From Fasciola hepatica (taxonomy: Eukaryota > Platyhelminthes > Trematoda > Plagiorchiida > Fasciolidae), in the NCBI GenBank assembly GCA_948099385.1, contig CANUEZ040000151.1, positions 4,100,001 through 4,164,000 on the forward strand: 64,000 bases of DNA. The letters run 5' to 3'. Shown one piece after another: positions 49,085 through 61,474 of the stretch. The stretch's first letter is position 1, and each line of letters starts with the position of its first letter. Both the position numbers and the translations under genes were made by a program. The notes beneath the pieces were generated by a model, which made no database searches, was not told the origin of the DNA, and was given only the letters and a program-made list of their open reading frames with translations.

Positions 49085-51530
49085 CACCTCCAACGTGTCT
49101 TAGGTGACTCCAGGGTGCATTGCTTCGGCTACACATTGATAGTGTTTGGAATCCTTGTCGCTTTCTGAGGTAGGCAAAACACTGTCTAATTTATGCTTGC
49201 ATCAAACGAATGACCGAGTTCAAGGAGGGGGGGGGGGCTGGGTGGCGGTACAAAATGTTTTATCGCAACCCGCCATTATTCCACTGCGTAAATTTGGTGG
49301 TATCAGCAAAGCACGAGGTTAACGGTCTAATTTGGTGACCATTCGGTCAGTTTGTTCGCCGTCATCAAGGTGTAGTTATCACACAATGCGAATCATCAAC
49401 GCATAAAAAAATGCAAACCCAAAGATTCTCAATCGGGATTGCGTGAATTCGATTTATGATTGTGAGTCACGTGTTATATGATAGGTCATTCGGGTCGCTT
49501 CTGAAATGCTCATTTAATTTCAACATAATGTAGAAGTGTTCTTATTCTCGAAAGAAATATGTAGTTACCTGTACGCAAATTCAGTGTACGACGTGTTTGG
49601 TCACGTATACACGGCTCATTTTGATGATTTTCACAAGCCCTCGGTTGCAAGGATTGCAGTGTCGATGTGAATAGGCGAAAGAAGCGTGAAGTCAGCTTGT
49701 CAAGTTCCCATAGCAAGATTGCGGTGACTCGTAATCTCTAATGGATAGCCTAAGAAGTTTTGAATAAATGACCAGACCTTATTCGGAGGTAGTGCATCTA
49801 TCAGTCAGGGGCTCTGCTAAATTTTTGGAACCGAACGTTCCAGTTGAACATTATAAGCACCTAGAAATGACCGTATTCCTCCGTTTCAAACTTTTGTTGT
49901 CCTAGCTGTCATTTATTGGAGTTATTATTCTCCCAGACGGCCTACATTTCTACTTTATATAGGCAACCGTTAAATTCGAATGTTTTTTAAGAAATAAAGT
50001 CAACAACCTAGGGAAAGACTCTGTCAACCAAGACAAATTAAAGAGATATTACTCAGATAATGATAAAATGAACTCATTGAAACTTCAACGCCATTCTCAT
50101 CGTTCTGGAGCCAATTTAAACGGTACGATCATTCTCACAAATGTTGATCAACTACCGACGTCGTTATTCACGTTTTTAAAATCAGGTGACGTTTCTCCCA
50201 GCATTGGCTATCAGGGTGTTTCTCGTGTGTTCCAAATTCTTCGTGTTGCTGTTTCTTTGATGACAGTTGTTATCGTGTGCGTTTCCTTTCGCATCTTACA
50301 AGTTCAGCCTCCAAGGAAAACACATCAAATTCCATATATTGTTAGAAATCTTGAGTTCACCTTGATGCTGAAACTGAACATTGGTTGCGTTTTGCTCCGT
50401 GCAAAATTTAACATCAGTGTTGTGGTGAAAAGGTTTGGAGGGGTGGTTAGCCGAAATGAAGTTACCTTTCTATGACATATTTTATGCAGTGGTGTCCAGC
50501 AGAGATCGCTTTAGGTTTTTACCATTTCAAAAGCAATCTGAACTCCCAACTCCGCTGACCGTTTTTAGAACCACAGTGGGAAAAAAATTAATTATTTAAA
50601 ACTGTACCTGTTTCATCAAATCTCATTCAATGGAAAGTGCGAATAGGTTCGTACCAGTATTCGATTGCGCGTCCACCTGTTACATCATACCAAAACAATG
50701 TCCGCTAAGAGGCTTTGATGTCGAACTGTTTCTTTGGAGTAAAGTTGATCCGAAGCTTTCATGGGCATTAAAATTTGGTGCACAACAGCATCTGGACAAG
50801 GAATATATTATGAGATAACTAATTCAAACTTACTCGAAATCTAAGTTTCACAGAAATGAACAAGGTATGTATGATAAGAAAGCTGGGTTGAGTTTGTGAA
50901 ATTTCCACAACTGGAGTATTTTTAGCAGCAAACTCGCTTTGGGGGCGGACGAATTCCGTGGTATTTTCTTGCACAACCCGCAAGCTCCGGATAGAATGTG
51001 TAATAATGGAAGCGTATGATGAGAATACGGAAATTCTGCTATCCATTATTTTCGAAAATACCATTCGTGCTTTCCATGTAGATCATTGATTCATACAGTT
51101 ATTTCCCACTGCCTATAAAAACTTGTGTTGTTTAAGGTGAGGTTGATGAGTCCTAATGAACTCCAGACCATAGAAATTAGCGCACTAATATTTTTACCCT
51201 CGATAGTGATGACAGTCTAGCAATCTGGGTTTCAAATTCTTAGATCATCAATGCTAGAAAACGTGTTCGATGGTCTTGAACCATTGGAAGGAGATCATAA
51301 TCATCACAGATATTGCACCTTAAAACAGCGTTTTCAGAAAAGTACTACTATCGATGGCAAAAAAATATAAACCCAAAGGTACAGCTTACTCACATTGGAT
51401 TAGGTGATCAATTTTAGGTTGTTGTTCTAATGTATCTCCCATTTCAAAAAGGCATAATTTATAACGTGAGAGAAAAACACCTAAGATTTTAGAAGAAGAG
51501 AAATCAGTTAGATAGTGAACAATTTCCAGA
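49085..51530. other. Unassigned DNA including a G11 homopolymer
   Basis: Eleven consecutive G at 49227-49237. A 135-codon frame (50068-50475) has one hydrophobic stretch (VFQILRVAVSLMTVVIVCVS) but no family was recognised and no splice or promoter support is evident. Confidence 0.35.
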
Positions 51531-51534
51531 AGGA

Positions 51535-52450
51535 GTCGCACCTCTCTTCTCAGTCAGGTCCGGTGAACAATGCTTCGTGGGTCCAGTAAGTTTCACGGTG
51601 GCAAGCACATCATTACCGCGTGAAGTTCCTGGCTTCCCGCAACACGTTTGCACATTCGAATCGTAAGTTCAAGGCGGCGACAATAGGTTATTCAGAATCC
51701 CTCGTTCATAGGGGGTCCCATGGAATCTTACTGAAATTCAGTCATTATTTGAGGGAACTTCACAGAACAGATTTGCCGAATATGTTTTGGGCACAGCCAT
51801 TCCTCCAGCTTTGTTTCACTGTCCATCCCGGCATTTCCTTCGATTTTAGTGAGATCAAATGTCATTTCGGACCCTTTCCAAATACGCTTCGGCATTCGGA
51901 CAATGGGTCATCGCCATTGATGTTTATTTGCAGTGACATAGTTCATAAATTTCCGACTCTGTGAAAGGCGGCTCTTTTGGCGTTGGATATTCCACTCCCA
52001 CGAGGACATTGTTGTGCGGCAGTCATCCCTCTGCACTACAGGTGATGCCACTCTCATCGGCTGACAATAATCCGCGTGTTTTTTACGTTTCTCTTTCGAA
52101 AGTGTTGATGCCAAACATATTTGCACCACCCACACTCAAGTATTCAGATGGGCCTCGCATGGTTGCATTAAAACAGTCAGCAGTACTACCAAACACAGTT
52201 GCATTATTCCCATCTTGTCCAATAACATGCTTCTCTTTTATCTTTATCGCTTTACTTCCTTCCTTCATTACCCAGTAATGGTTTGGTCGCCGATGGTCAA
52301 ACGGATGTCATCGTGGACTTCGGAAAATAACGATCCGGGTTCGATTTTAAACAATGCCAGTCACTTCCCCCTTTGGCAGCCTTCCAATGACCGCTGCCGC
52401 TTCTTGAATTGTTGAACTTTGTTGTACAGTAAATAAAAAAAGTAGTAGAA
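51535..52450 (+). other. GC-richer island with two overlapping open frames, unidentified
   Basis: Composition is less AT-rich than the flanks. Two plus-strand frames overlap (51620-51964, 114 codons, and 51961-52278, 105 codons), and a third frame is open at 52215-52415. An AGTAAATAAAAAAAG block follows at about 52431, as a polyadenylation signal or retroposon tail would. No motif was recognised (integrase, protease and gag signatures were looked for without success). It may be an old retrocopy or element fragment. Confidence 0.25.
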
Positions 52451-52454
52451 ATAG

Positions 52455-53285
52455 TGTGAAGGGCATGGTACACCATTTCAGGGACGTGGTCTCAGCCAAT
52501 TTGAGGCTTTCAATCGGGCAGAGTGACCGGATCGGCAAACAAATTCGAAATCGGGACAGGAAGGCTAAAAGCCCACATTGATGACGGAGAGATTTGCAAT
52601 AACTATTAGACTCAGAATTTCGGTGAAAGTTCTCATCCATTTTTTGCATTCGCTCCGTTATCCAATGATTTTCGGGACGTAAACTCGCTCGCGGAGAGTT
52701 TAGTTGATATTAGTTAACTGATATTTTTTCTCGTTCGCTCATGCACCTTGGTTAATCAATTTTATCATGTGCCAGTTCGCACGCATCCTAACACCACAAC
52801 AAATGCAGTCTCATTTCGCGTCGCGTTCATTTTTCTTTTTCATCTGCAAGATGCTGTAAGGTTAAGCAGCGGCCGATATTAAACAGCAATGGAGTGATTT
52901 ATCCGTGCCTTTCGGAAATGATGCTTTTGCTGTTTTTCGGGACCTGTAGCCTAAGTCTGATGAGGCAGCCAATTATCGTAGCAGCCTTCACCTTTTAGTG
53001 ATCATCAGAGAGATTAGGAAATCATTCTGTGTTGTGCACTTGCGCTCAACTTTTACACATTTATCACGGTTTTTCTGAGATCTCACATGACTTTATGTAA
53101 TACAGGTTTGTTCACAATTCTCATTCATGGGAATGATATGGCTATAAATACAAGGCTTCAAATCAAGTTAGCGTTTTTGTTTGCTGCCGTAAAACAATAA
53201 TACTGAAACCCACCCATCTTTCGTGCTTATAAGGAATCATCAACCGCAGTGCGTAACCAAGGAAACCCAAATGAAACTGAAATTC
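52455..53285. other. Unassigned non-coding DNA
   Basis: No gene or repeat recognised. Confidence 0.35.
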
Positions 53286-53288
53286 CAC

Positions 53289-53289
<1 letters not shown>

Positions 53290-53360
<71 letters not shown>
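53290..53360. repeat. Pure TA microsatellite
   Basis: About 70 bases of uninterrupted alternating TA. Confidence 0.98.
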
Positions 53361-53362
<2 letters not shown>

Positions 53363-53364
53363 TG

Positions 53365-54285
53365 TATGACACAAGTTATCACTAGATAAATCACGCCTGA
53401 TCACAAGTGTTAGTTTGAGTACCAAATGATGCATCGACCATTTGTTTCTGGAAGTTAATAGCACTTCGCCCAGACAGGACGTGACTCTCATGAGAAATGA
53501 GTTCTCATGGTGGACCAGAATGGATCGAGGTCATCAAAGGCAACTAACAGTAAAAGATGTGTGATAAACTGTTCCACGAGCACTTTGATTCTCTGATTAC
53601 TTACAGTGAAAATCAGAAACTAGAAAATGTTTCATTTGCATCCGCTCGTGAAATTTATTCATCAGATTTTGACATTTAATCGCATCTCAGTAAGTGTGTA
53701 CACAAATTTGACAAAAAAAACTGAAAAGTCTTACGAGTGCTTTTCAAATTCCACGTCTGCCTAATCGCATTGGTGACTAAGACTATGGAAAGCAAACTAT
53801 TCAGTTGAATGCCAAGAGGCAGATAGGGTCAGACCAAGTAGTTTTAGGGACAGATTACTTGACAAACCACGAGAAAACAAATGTTTGTTCCGTTAGCAAG
53901 ATGTCATGGTAACATTCCTAAAATACTTGATCAAAGATTTTGTTTCGTCATTCCGTTTTGTTCAATAATCGGAGCTTTATTTTCCTTTCTTCGTTGTTTT
54001 TCAGCTAGTTGCTTTTCCTAAGCAGGCGGAGCTGATCAGATTGAAAAGTTGCATCTATTTATATACATAGAAAACCGCAAATTTTTCCATTTTTAGTTTT
54101 AGAGTGACTTATGTCATGATGCGAATATTCAGAGTAGGTTATTTCGTGCATTGTTCCAGGAAATAGCTCAACTTGAACTATGCCATGTGTTCCTACTTAC
54201 TGCAGAAGTTGGACTATTTTGGTCAACTCTAATTGGTGAGTTTACAGTTAGACTACTACGTCTACTGTTGAGATCACTGGAGGTG
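53365..54285. other. Unassigned DNA, right end perhaps part of the following retroposon
   Basis: No gene recognised. Sequence from about 54130 may belong to the retroposon ending at 54455, but only its 3' part could be matched to another copy. Confidence 0.35.
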
Positions 54286-54289
54286 GTCG

Positions 54290-54455
54290 AACACCCATCA
54301 ATGTGGATTTTAGACTCGTCTGTTCCGAGTTGGAATCCTGCCGTGCCCTTCGACAGTCCTTTCTCCGACTGACAACCTCTAACTGGTTGCAACTCCTATC
54401 CAAAAAATACTGAACCACGGTTATATAATAAAAAGGAAGTAACAGAAAAAGCAAT
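54290..54455 (+). mobile_element. 3' end of a plus-strand retroposon (tail family 2)
   Basis: GAGTTGGAATCCTGCCGTGC (54328-54347) leads through GACAACCTCTAACTGGTTGC to the tail TTATATAATAAAAAGGAAGT (54421-54440). The last 65 bases align well with 22005-22070. The B box-like GTTGGAATCC suggests a tRNA-like or shared SINE/LINE 3' module. Its antisense reading gives a KGTAGFQLGT-type peptide, a known artefact of such repeats rather than a gene. Confidence 0.65.
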
Positions 54456-54997
54456 TAAAAGATGACTTTACATCAAATTTATTCGGTCTTTGTGGTCAGA
54501 AATTATCACCTAATGGTTGCAGCATGGATTGGTGTTGTTATTTTGTGTGTTATAAAGATTATTGAGAACCAAATACAAAATATCTCTACCTGCCAAGATA
54601 TCTTCAAAGTTTCAAAGGGGTTCTTCTTTTCAGTGCCTTCCGTACCGATACCTTCCCGTGGAAAAACCAGATTAGTTCAAACACTGGTCAAACAGAAAAG
54701 AAAGTGATTAAAACACTGTTCACTGGATTCCCAGTATCCGTTAAGCAGTGAACAGCCCTTTGGGTGTGTTTTTATTGTAGTATTCTCGGTAATCTGAGTC
54801 GTAAAACAAGCAGAATTCAGTTTAAAATGTAGTCATTTATGAGAAAGTGAATACATGGTTTTTGAGTGCTTGATCATTGTTAGTAGCTCCACAATTTCCG
54901 GAGATCAGCGAACTAGTTCCTAATACTTCAATCTTTCATGCAAAGCGAAGCAAATTTAAGAAGGTACCCAATACGCTTCTAATCTAATAGACGATAT

Positions 54998-55440
54998 TGT
55001 AACGGAGAATGCTGGGGCAAAGGAACGACGTGAATATCAAGGCGAACGGATGAACCGACCGGGAGCCACAGAAAAAAAGAACAGACCGCGAATATGTCAC
55101 AGGCTTCCCGAAGCAGACAAAGAGAGGCATATGAACTAGCAGAGGGGAAGCAGCGGGATCTCCTGCACTCAGCAAGATAGCCCAACTGAGGGGCTGCTGA
55201 CCAAGCCGTCAGCTGAGACAATCGAATCAGCCGAATAGAAATGATGCCCCATAGAAGCAAGCTATCTGTCACGGGTAACTGGCCGGAACGCACCCGAAGC
55301 ACTCAAGCAGCCGCAAGAGCAATGTTGGTGCCGCGCAATCTGGAAAAGGGCCTATATAAACGATTGTATGTGTTTTATGACTTGACTTGTTTGGCCGTTG
55401 AAATAAAAGTATCCTAGCCCGTGTTGTCTTCCTTGTTACA
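54998..55440 (+). mobile_element. Solo LTR of an LTR retrotransposon (Ty3/Gypsy-type suspected)
   Basis: A 443-base unit begins TGTAACGG and ends TTGTTACA, so TGTAAC is exactly inverted at the far end. A TATA box, CCTATATAAA, lies at 55351-55360, and AATAAA at 55402-55407, about 34 bases before the end: the expected U3-R-U5 order on the plus strand. Sequence just inside 55441 shows no primer-binding site and no gag-pol frame follows, so it is a solo LTR left by recombination. Flanking tetranucleotides are ATAT (54994-54997) and ATGT (55441-55444), a target duplication with one mismatch at best. Frames across it are antisense artefacts. Confidence 0.85.
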
Positions 55441-55869
55441 ATGTGATTATAAGATTTTAGAAAGAACTTGTAGTTATGTAGTTGTGGCACAGAAGATTTG
55501 TATCAGCAGTACAGGTTCAAATGAGTCATTTTTTCTAAAATGCATAGGATGAGGCCACTACAAATTGCACAACTTAATAAGCCAGGGGAAGGATAAAGAA
55601 CGAAAACCTGTCTAAATGGTAGGAGTATGATGTGTTGGGAACAGAGGTAGTGAGATTGGATTGCTCTCTCCCCTGAGAAATAGGGCTGAGTAATTATGTC
55701 CCGGGGTAAAATGTTTCGCACTGACATGCCGAATGCCAGAATTAGGTGTTTGTGTGTGCGTGCTACTTGTATTTCTACTTGTATGGAAGGCTCATGTAAG
55801 CGGTATGCCTAAAATTTAGCTCATCAAAAACACTATGATAACTAGAACAGTAAGCAAACAGTCATACGT

Positions 55870-55965
55870 ACATACATATCTATCTCGAGTTCGAATCCTT
55901 GAAAGACCTGTCTTACAAAATATATTACATTGTTATATAATAAAGAAGGTTACGTTGTTAAATAA
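55870..55965 (+). mobile_element. 3' end of a plus-strand retroposon (tail family 3, internally deleted)
   Basis: GAGTTCGAATCCTTG (55879-55893), a near-consensus B box, is followed after about 40 bases by the tail TTATATAATAAAGAAGGTTA (55933-55952). Compared with the copy at 54290 the segment between the two landmarks is shorter, as after an internal deletion. Head and tail order agree with the other copies. Confidence 0.55.
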
Positions 55966-55979
55966 CAAAAAATGAGTAA

Positions 55980-56980
55980 AAATAAGAATATCTAACCCTC
56001 ATTTGTTAGAACCGGGACCAGATAGGGTATTTTTAGGGGTTTTGCACATATTTATTCTAGAGGTTTGTTGTTGGAGTGCAAAACCGTTGAGTGAATGTTG
56101 ATGACAAGATTACGAGTTTTCGTGAAACAGTTGAATAGGTTCATGGAGTGCCATACGGGCTAATATCGAACAAAACCGAATACGCTGATCAACGAGTCCA
56201 GTCAAAAGAAAGTAAATGGGGTAGATAAAACGTGACTTGTTAATATGAAGTCATGGCTTAAAGCCTCAAGGTCCCAATCCAGAAAGCTGAGGAAAAGTGC
56301 ACATAAAACTAATGCGGGGCGGATAGGCACGTGGAAGGGCGAGATTGGAAATAACTTACAGCTAATCAGAATATACGAGTTTCAGTATTCAACACGAGAG
56401 GTCTCGAAGTTTTGTATTACGGCATAGAATGAGTTCTTGTCTGCCGTAAAGTATTATGAACGTTAACTCCCAACTGCTTGACAGAGCTCATATCGGAAAA
56501 CACTTGGATAGGGCGAAAATGGGGTCTTTTGAGAAAGTGGAGCGGAAATTGCTGTAATCGTACTCACGGCACTCGGAAGGGTTCAGTTTTCAATCAGATC
56601 AAGTGAAAAAACGTTCTGTCTGAGACAGGTTTTCGATGCAGTATCTAAAATCAAGGAGCTCAGGAATAACCTGGCCAAGAATGACGTCGTCAGCATATTT
56701 AAGTATTTCAGACGAGAACAAATTGGTGACCCGTGATCTAGGCGAAGAATATGCCAGGAGACTTTACTGCACCCAGCAATGCTTCGGAATTGTAACGAGA
56801 TTAGTAGTATGGCAATGTATCTGGATGACAGGACAAAATTCTCCTGGAAGCTCACGACTGGTTTCAAGGTCTTAGCTGCTCATCAGGTATTCTTTTGACA
56901 AATTTGCTGTGGATGTGTGTCAGGTTGATTTCAATCAACTGGAGATAAAGAATGTGCACTAACTGTTCTCTGTACACAGG
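55980..56980 (-). mobile_element. LINE fragment (copy 4), reverse transcriptase palm with intact YADD
   Basis: The minus strand reads SEILKYADDVILGQVIPELL with the YADD catalytic box at about 56682-56697, followed in frame by FRYCIENLSQTERFFT and, after a stop, KLNPSECRE (the LNPSKCE block). Before the box, KHCWVQ-stop-SLLAYSSPRSRV corresponds to QGSVLGPLLFAY. The wording is close to LINE copy 3 (LFKYANDVALCQTV and LNLSKC), so both are probably one family. The most open frame across this site (56867-56583) is a different frame, not the coding one. Stops show the copy is dead; no endonuclease was found. Confidence 0.72.
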
Positions 56981-56984
56981 GGTC

Positions 56985-59590
56985 GCTTATTAAACATCTT
57001 ATTCCGATGACCTCAGCGATAGCTAGTGTGTACATCCGGACCTTTTTCGATCGGTTTTCTGGCTCTTGTCAAATGTGTGCAACAACTTGCTTACGATATA
57101 CTCGATGATTAATATCGACCAACTGATCAAGTATTGCAAGTAATATTGTTCCGGATCAACTTGACTAAGCCAATGCGGGCTTTGCTACTCCATATAGAGA
57201 GATAATTGTTGTGTTGTATAACCTGCATAGAGTGCTGTTCACAAGGGAATCCGAATAAACAGGAAACCTTTCACGCCTTCAGACTTTGTCCCTGTTCTGT
57301 GTGTGCATCATATGTGAAGTTTTCAATGAATAACCTAATCGTGGCTTTGTGAAGTAGTTCGTGGAGCTCTAAGAGTTTTCAATTCACCATTGGAAATCAC
57401 GGAAACCACCAGCTGGTATATGACACATAACCAACGATGCGTGCCTACCGATTGCAAGTGAAGACCCAGACCATGGATATACCTCTGATTCATACACCTC
57501 ATCGTTCTATTCTCTGGACTGGCTCTAAATAATTTGCTTTACGTCAACGCTAGGTGCACTATCGCAGTTTCGGAACAGTAGAAACCTGTTCATCCGTACA
57601 ACAGATGACGGGGTTTTACGGAACACTCTTCAGTCGGGGTTGAAGCGAAGTGAAAGCATTACAAACAGTCTACAGTAGTTATATTTGTGACACACATGTG
57701 CCCTGGTTTCAAGCCCCAGTAGATACAAGGTCGGTTTGCACTGCTACCAATTCCGAACAAACCGGATGGAAAGGCAGAAAGTGGACCGCTGTTGTGGTTT
57801 CCAATCCTCACATACTGCCTGACTGATAATAATCATTTCACCAACTTGCAATATTCGTTAAAATCCAAGAAATACCATATTTAATTATTGCTAAAAGAAC
57901 TCAAGAGAGAAAACGTCTACCAAGTCAAATATCATGGAAGGTGAAATTTCCCACTCAGCAGAAATATGAGAGAAGCAATGGGACATTGAAGTTTCCGTCC
58001 AGAAGATAATTATATGCGTAATGTTTTACAGCTTTTCAGCATACGGAAGCCAACTAAATGAGAATGAAGTCAGCGAATCCGGAACACATTTGGGAAATGA
58101 TTTACACGTTCAGAAGAACATAACAGCATCATCGGTTGCGGTTTTGACACTTTCTACCATAAAACTAGGGTGAAATAATTTCGTTGATTGGCCAAGGGAC
58201 TGCTTTTGATCCAGTCCTCCTAATCAGTTGCAGAGAAAGACACTGGAGTTGACACGGTTTTGGTGCACTCCATAATCCATGTATAATGGAAATACGAGAA
58301 AATTTAGAGCCTTTTCCCGAAGTTATTCAGGTAAGTTCGGGTCTCCAGGCCCGGCCGGAGCAAAGGAGTCTTCCACGAGTGGGGAGCTACGACATGTTGC
58401 ACAACGTGAAAAAAGTATTTATATATACTGATAAAAATTTGACATTCGTCTAAACTCAAGGCTCTGTTTCCTTTTTTTCTATATGCAGGACATTTCACCA
58501 GTAAAAGAAATGAAACATTTGTGAGAAATCATTGTAAATAGCATAATAATATTAAGTAGTTGTCTCATGCTTGTTGGGTTATATCAGTAATGCATCTACG
58601 GCAACTTCAACGGAAACTCAAGCTAGCAGAGCTGCACTTTGAGTTTCACGTATTACTCACGTGATAAAACTCAGTAGATTGTCTATAAGACATTTCACTC
58701 ACTTAGTTCATCCTTGAGAAGCGTCCTTCATGGAAGACGAATATTGTGTTGGTGACTGCGTAAGCTTCCGAGGTATGTGATTTGCGTGCACCGTGACAAG
58801 AAGCAAACCAATCAAAGCCTGAACGGATAATTCCATATATGAAGTGAGGGACTGACCAGGCATTGAATCCAGGTCCAATTTCAAATAGGAACTAGGTGTA
58901 TTTCTGCACTGCACAAAGTTAGATCAAAAAACTATACGGTGCTTCTGGGGTTTTCATTGCGGGAAAGAAGCATTATTGGGTCGGACATCTTCCGTGGGAG
59001 TGATTTTCACAGTACAAGACTGTTCCTGATGAAGCAAACCAAGTCGAAAAAATGACACATTCTAGCGTTCAGGCTGTCTTCTAAACCCGCCTACGCCGAA
59101 TAGCCCAGAAGAGTTACACAATGACACCGGGAGCTATTGGCAAGCCACGATATTCATGGTTCTGCCTTGCATCAAACCTAATCGAGAAGTTTGCTACTTA
59201 GCCTGTTTTTGAACAATTAAGTGTCTACCGTCATCGGCGTAATGACACATCAGGTACAAGTTTTGTAGCTATCCAAGGGATGCTTGGATTGTTTAATTAT
59301 AGTGCAAGACGAGTCCTTTCAAAAATTTCATATTTCATTCAAGTATTCGTTTGACCTATTACTCAGGTTGTTTACAACGGTATTATATCAATCATCACTG
59401 GCTGGAGTTTTCAGTCGATCGCCGTTTGAATTTTTATTTGTATTTGGTCAGACTTTTGTGGAGACAGATGCCCGCATTTCCGTCGAACAGGATTCACACT
59501 TGGCACCTCACCGAATCAGTGGGATGAAAAAACGACTACATATCAAAATTGCTAGGAAATTCAGCCGATACTCGTGCCCGGTTCGTGACG
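56985..59590. other. Unassigned non-coding DNA
   Basis: No gene recognised. Isolated B box-like motifs (GGTTTCAAGCCCC near 57707, and on the minus strand GGATTCAATGCC near 58860) may be remnants of tRNA-derived SINEs, but no A box could be paired with them. Confidence 0.35.
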
Positions 59591-59599
59591 ATTCGGGCC

Positions 59600-61100
59600 A
59601 GATACGGAACAGTAGATTTTTTTAAAGTGGTAATACGAGATGGTATGAATCAAAAGGATGAATGTGTAGAAATGAGTTACATTTGAATAGATCACGGTGT
59701 AAAGAGTGACAGCTCTCTGCAAGGATTTTGGGAGCGAACTTTTCACCCACTGCCAGGTGTAGTTCGCACAGCATAGCAGGTAGTGCAGTTGAGGGTATGA
59801 AAGATACACCATTAATTAACAAATTCCAAAATCTTTTTTCTCTAGGCCGGCAAAAATAACAGGGGAACAGTAAAGTAGAACATGAAAGACATTGATAAAC
59901 GAAAAGGGAAACAACACTCAGTTCAAAATTAAAATGCCTAGGTTTTCGGACTTTAGCCGGCTTACTTACTTCACGCAGTTTGAAAAGTGAGGTGACCACT
60001 TCAAATCTCTATCGATAGAGATTCCTAAGTATTTGACGGAACCCGATGTAGTTAGTGGTTCTGTGGAAATAACAGATGGATCAGATAGATAAGTTGATCG
60101 AGAAAGGGTAAGTGTCATTTCAAAGCATTTGGACAGATTTAAACTCCAACCGGATGGAACAGAGAAATAATAAATGTGGGACAAAATACTGGAAAAGTCT
60201 TTTAAGTCCTGGGTTACAGAAACAGTCTGACAAAGAGCCACATCATTGGCATATTTAAATAAATCTGCAGGAGATCTAGGTGAAAGATCTCTAACGAAAA
60301 ATAAATGGGAGGGACACACAGCTCCCTGAAGTATTCCTGAGTTGTTCACCAAAGGCTTGGATATTTTAAAACCTAATCGTGTGCACTGACTTCTGTTGGT
60401 AAAAAATCAAACAATCGTGGCAGTAGCTGCGTGAAACCGCCAAAAGCTTCCAGTTTACGGAGGAGAAGAGACCACGGAATAGAATCGAAAGTGGATGAAT
60501 AGTCTAGAAAAGAGAGTTCCACAGACTCTGCTGATCCATCCAAGGATACAATGTAGACCGTGGAACCAATAGCATCAACGAAGGACCCGTTTGATTTATC
60601 GACAAACGTCAGGGAGTCGTCCGGAGAGTTTATGGAAGAATTCAAAAGTTTGCGAATGCCGTGCCAAGTGAGTTTTGGACCAGAGGAAGTCACAATAGTC
60701 GGAGAAAATAGTTCAGCCATGACACCAGAGTTATAGGGTTTGGGTATAGGAACAATGGTGACTGGTCTGTAGCAGTCTGGAACGGGATACGAACACAAGG
60801 ATTTGTTTAAGACAGAAGTAAATATATCGGTCAGGGCAACAGCATCACGTCTCAAAAGTGATGACGATAGGCCGTCAGGACCAATACCTGGGGTTACTTT
60901 GGAATTACTAAGAAGCTCAAGGTCTTCTTGCGTAGAGAATGGGGTAATGTGCACGCCATCTACTGGAATAAATGAAGTCGGAGAGTCATTTAATGGGTGG
61001 AGAAGAGCACTGTTGATTCTGCCAACTGCCTTAAGACATTCGAAGAGTAACCACGATGATGCATAACGCTAGAACTTATATTCTGTCACTGGTTGAACTT
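59600..61100 (-). mobile_element. Non-LTR retrotransposon (LINE copy 3), nearly complete reverse transcriptase in three frames
   Basis: This is the best preserved reverse transcriptase here. Frame one (60954-60373, 193 codons): SKVTPGIGPDGLSSSLL (residues about 18-34), PDCYRPVTIVPIPK (57-70), and palm motif A LDYSSTFDSIPWSLLLRKLE (about 149-168), keeping its Asp. Frame two (60352-59966, 128 codons): QGAVCPSHLFF, then motif C LFKYANDVALC, where YADD has become YAND, then LNLSKC and KYLGISIDRDLKW. Frame three (59999-59622): the C-terminal STLLFPCYFCRPREKRFW and SCHSLHRDLF segment. The frames follow one another by single frame changes. The family is CR1-like, as in flukes (Perere type). The endonuclease may extend in fragments to about 61470. 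Loss of a catalytic Asp and the frame breaks make it inactive. Confidence 0.92.
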
Positions 61101-61474
61101 TTTCAGACAAGGAGAGGTTGAAGTAGCCTCTCGCTACCGTCGAGAATTTTAAATTGCCTCCTTAAAGGTTTTGGCTATATGATGAGGCTTCGATGGCTCA
61201 CAAAATCCCATGACAAGAAGTTTAGAGGGAAGCCGATTCCAATGACTTCTAAGTTGTTAAACTGTACACCGGTTGAGATAGACGGTGACATACAACGACC
61301 AAACTTGCTGCTGGAGTGTTATTTTGATCCAATGAATAAGGGGGAATTCATTGAACACGAAAAAACTGTTTCCAGACTGTCAGTTTTTTCGCATCGTGGC
61401 TCATATTATCACGTTTTTTTGATTGACATCACACTTGAACAGACGAAATTAGTTAGTTTATCGTGATATGTTCC

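Noticed and set aside
48698..49168. 156-codon plus-strand frame, among the longest in the window
   Set aside because: It runs through a CG/CA tract, has no recognisable domain and no splice or promoter support. Treated as chance.
50068..50475. 135-codon plus-strand frame with one hydrophobic stretch
   Set aside because: No family recognised and a single membrane-like stretch is common by chance. No supporting signals.
54979..55302. 107-codon minus-strand frame
   Set aside because: It lies inside the solo LTR, antisense to its TATA and poly-A signals. Not a gene.
56870..56900. Minus-strand CTGATGAG...GAAACCAGTC resembling a hammerhead
   Set aside because: No stem II can be formed between the two core strands and stem I arms are not complementary. 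It lies within decayed LINE sequence.
57690..58890. Isolated B box-like motifs (near 57707 plus strand, near 58860 minus strand)
   Set aside because: No A box at a suitable distance and no cloverleaf, so tRNA genes or SINEs are not claimed.
59026..59060. CTGATGA...CGAAAA pattern
   Set aside because: The segment between the core strands does not pair and the flanks do not form stem I.
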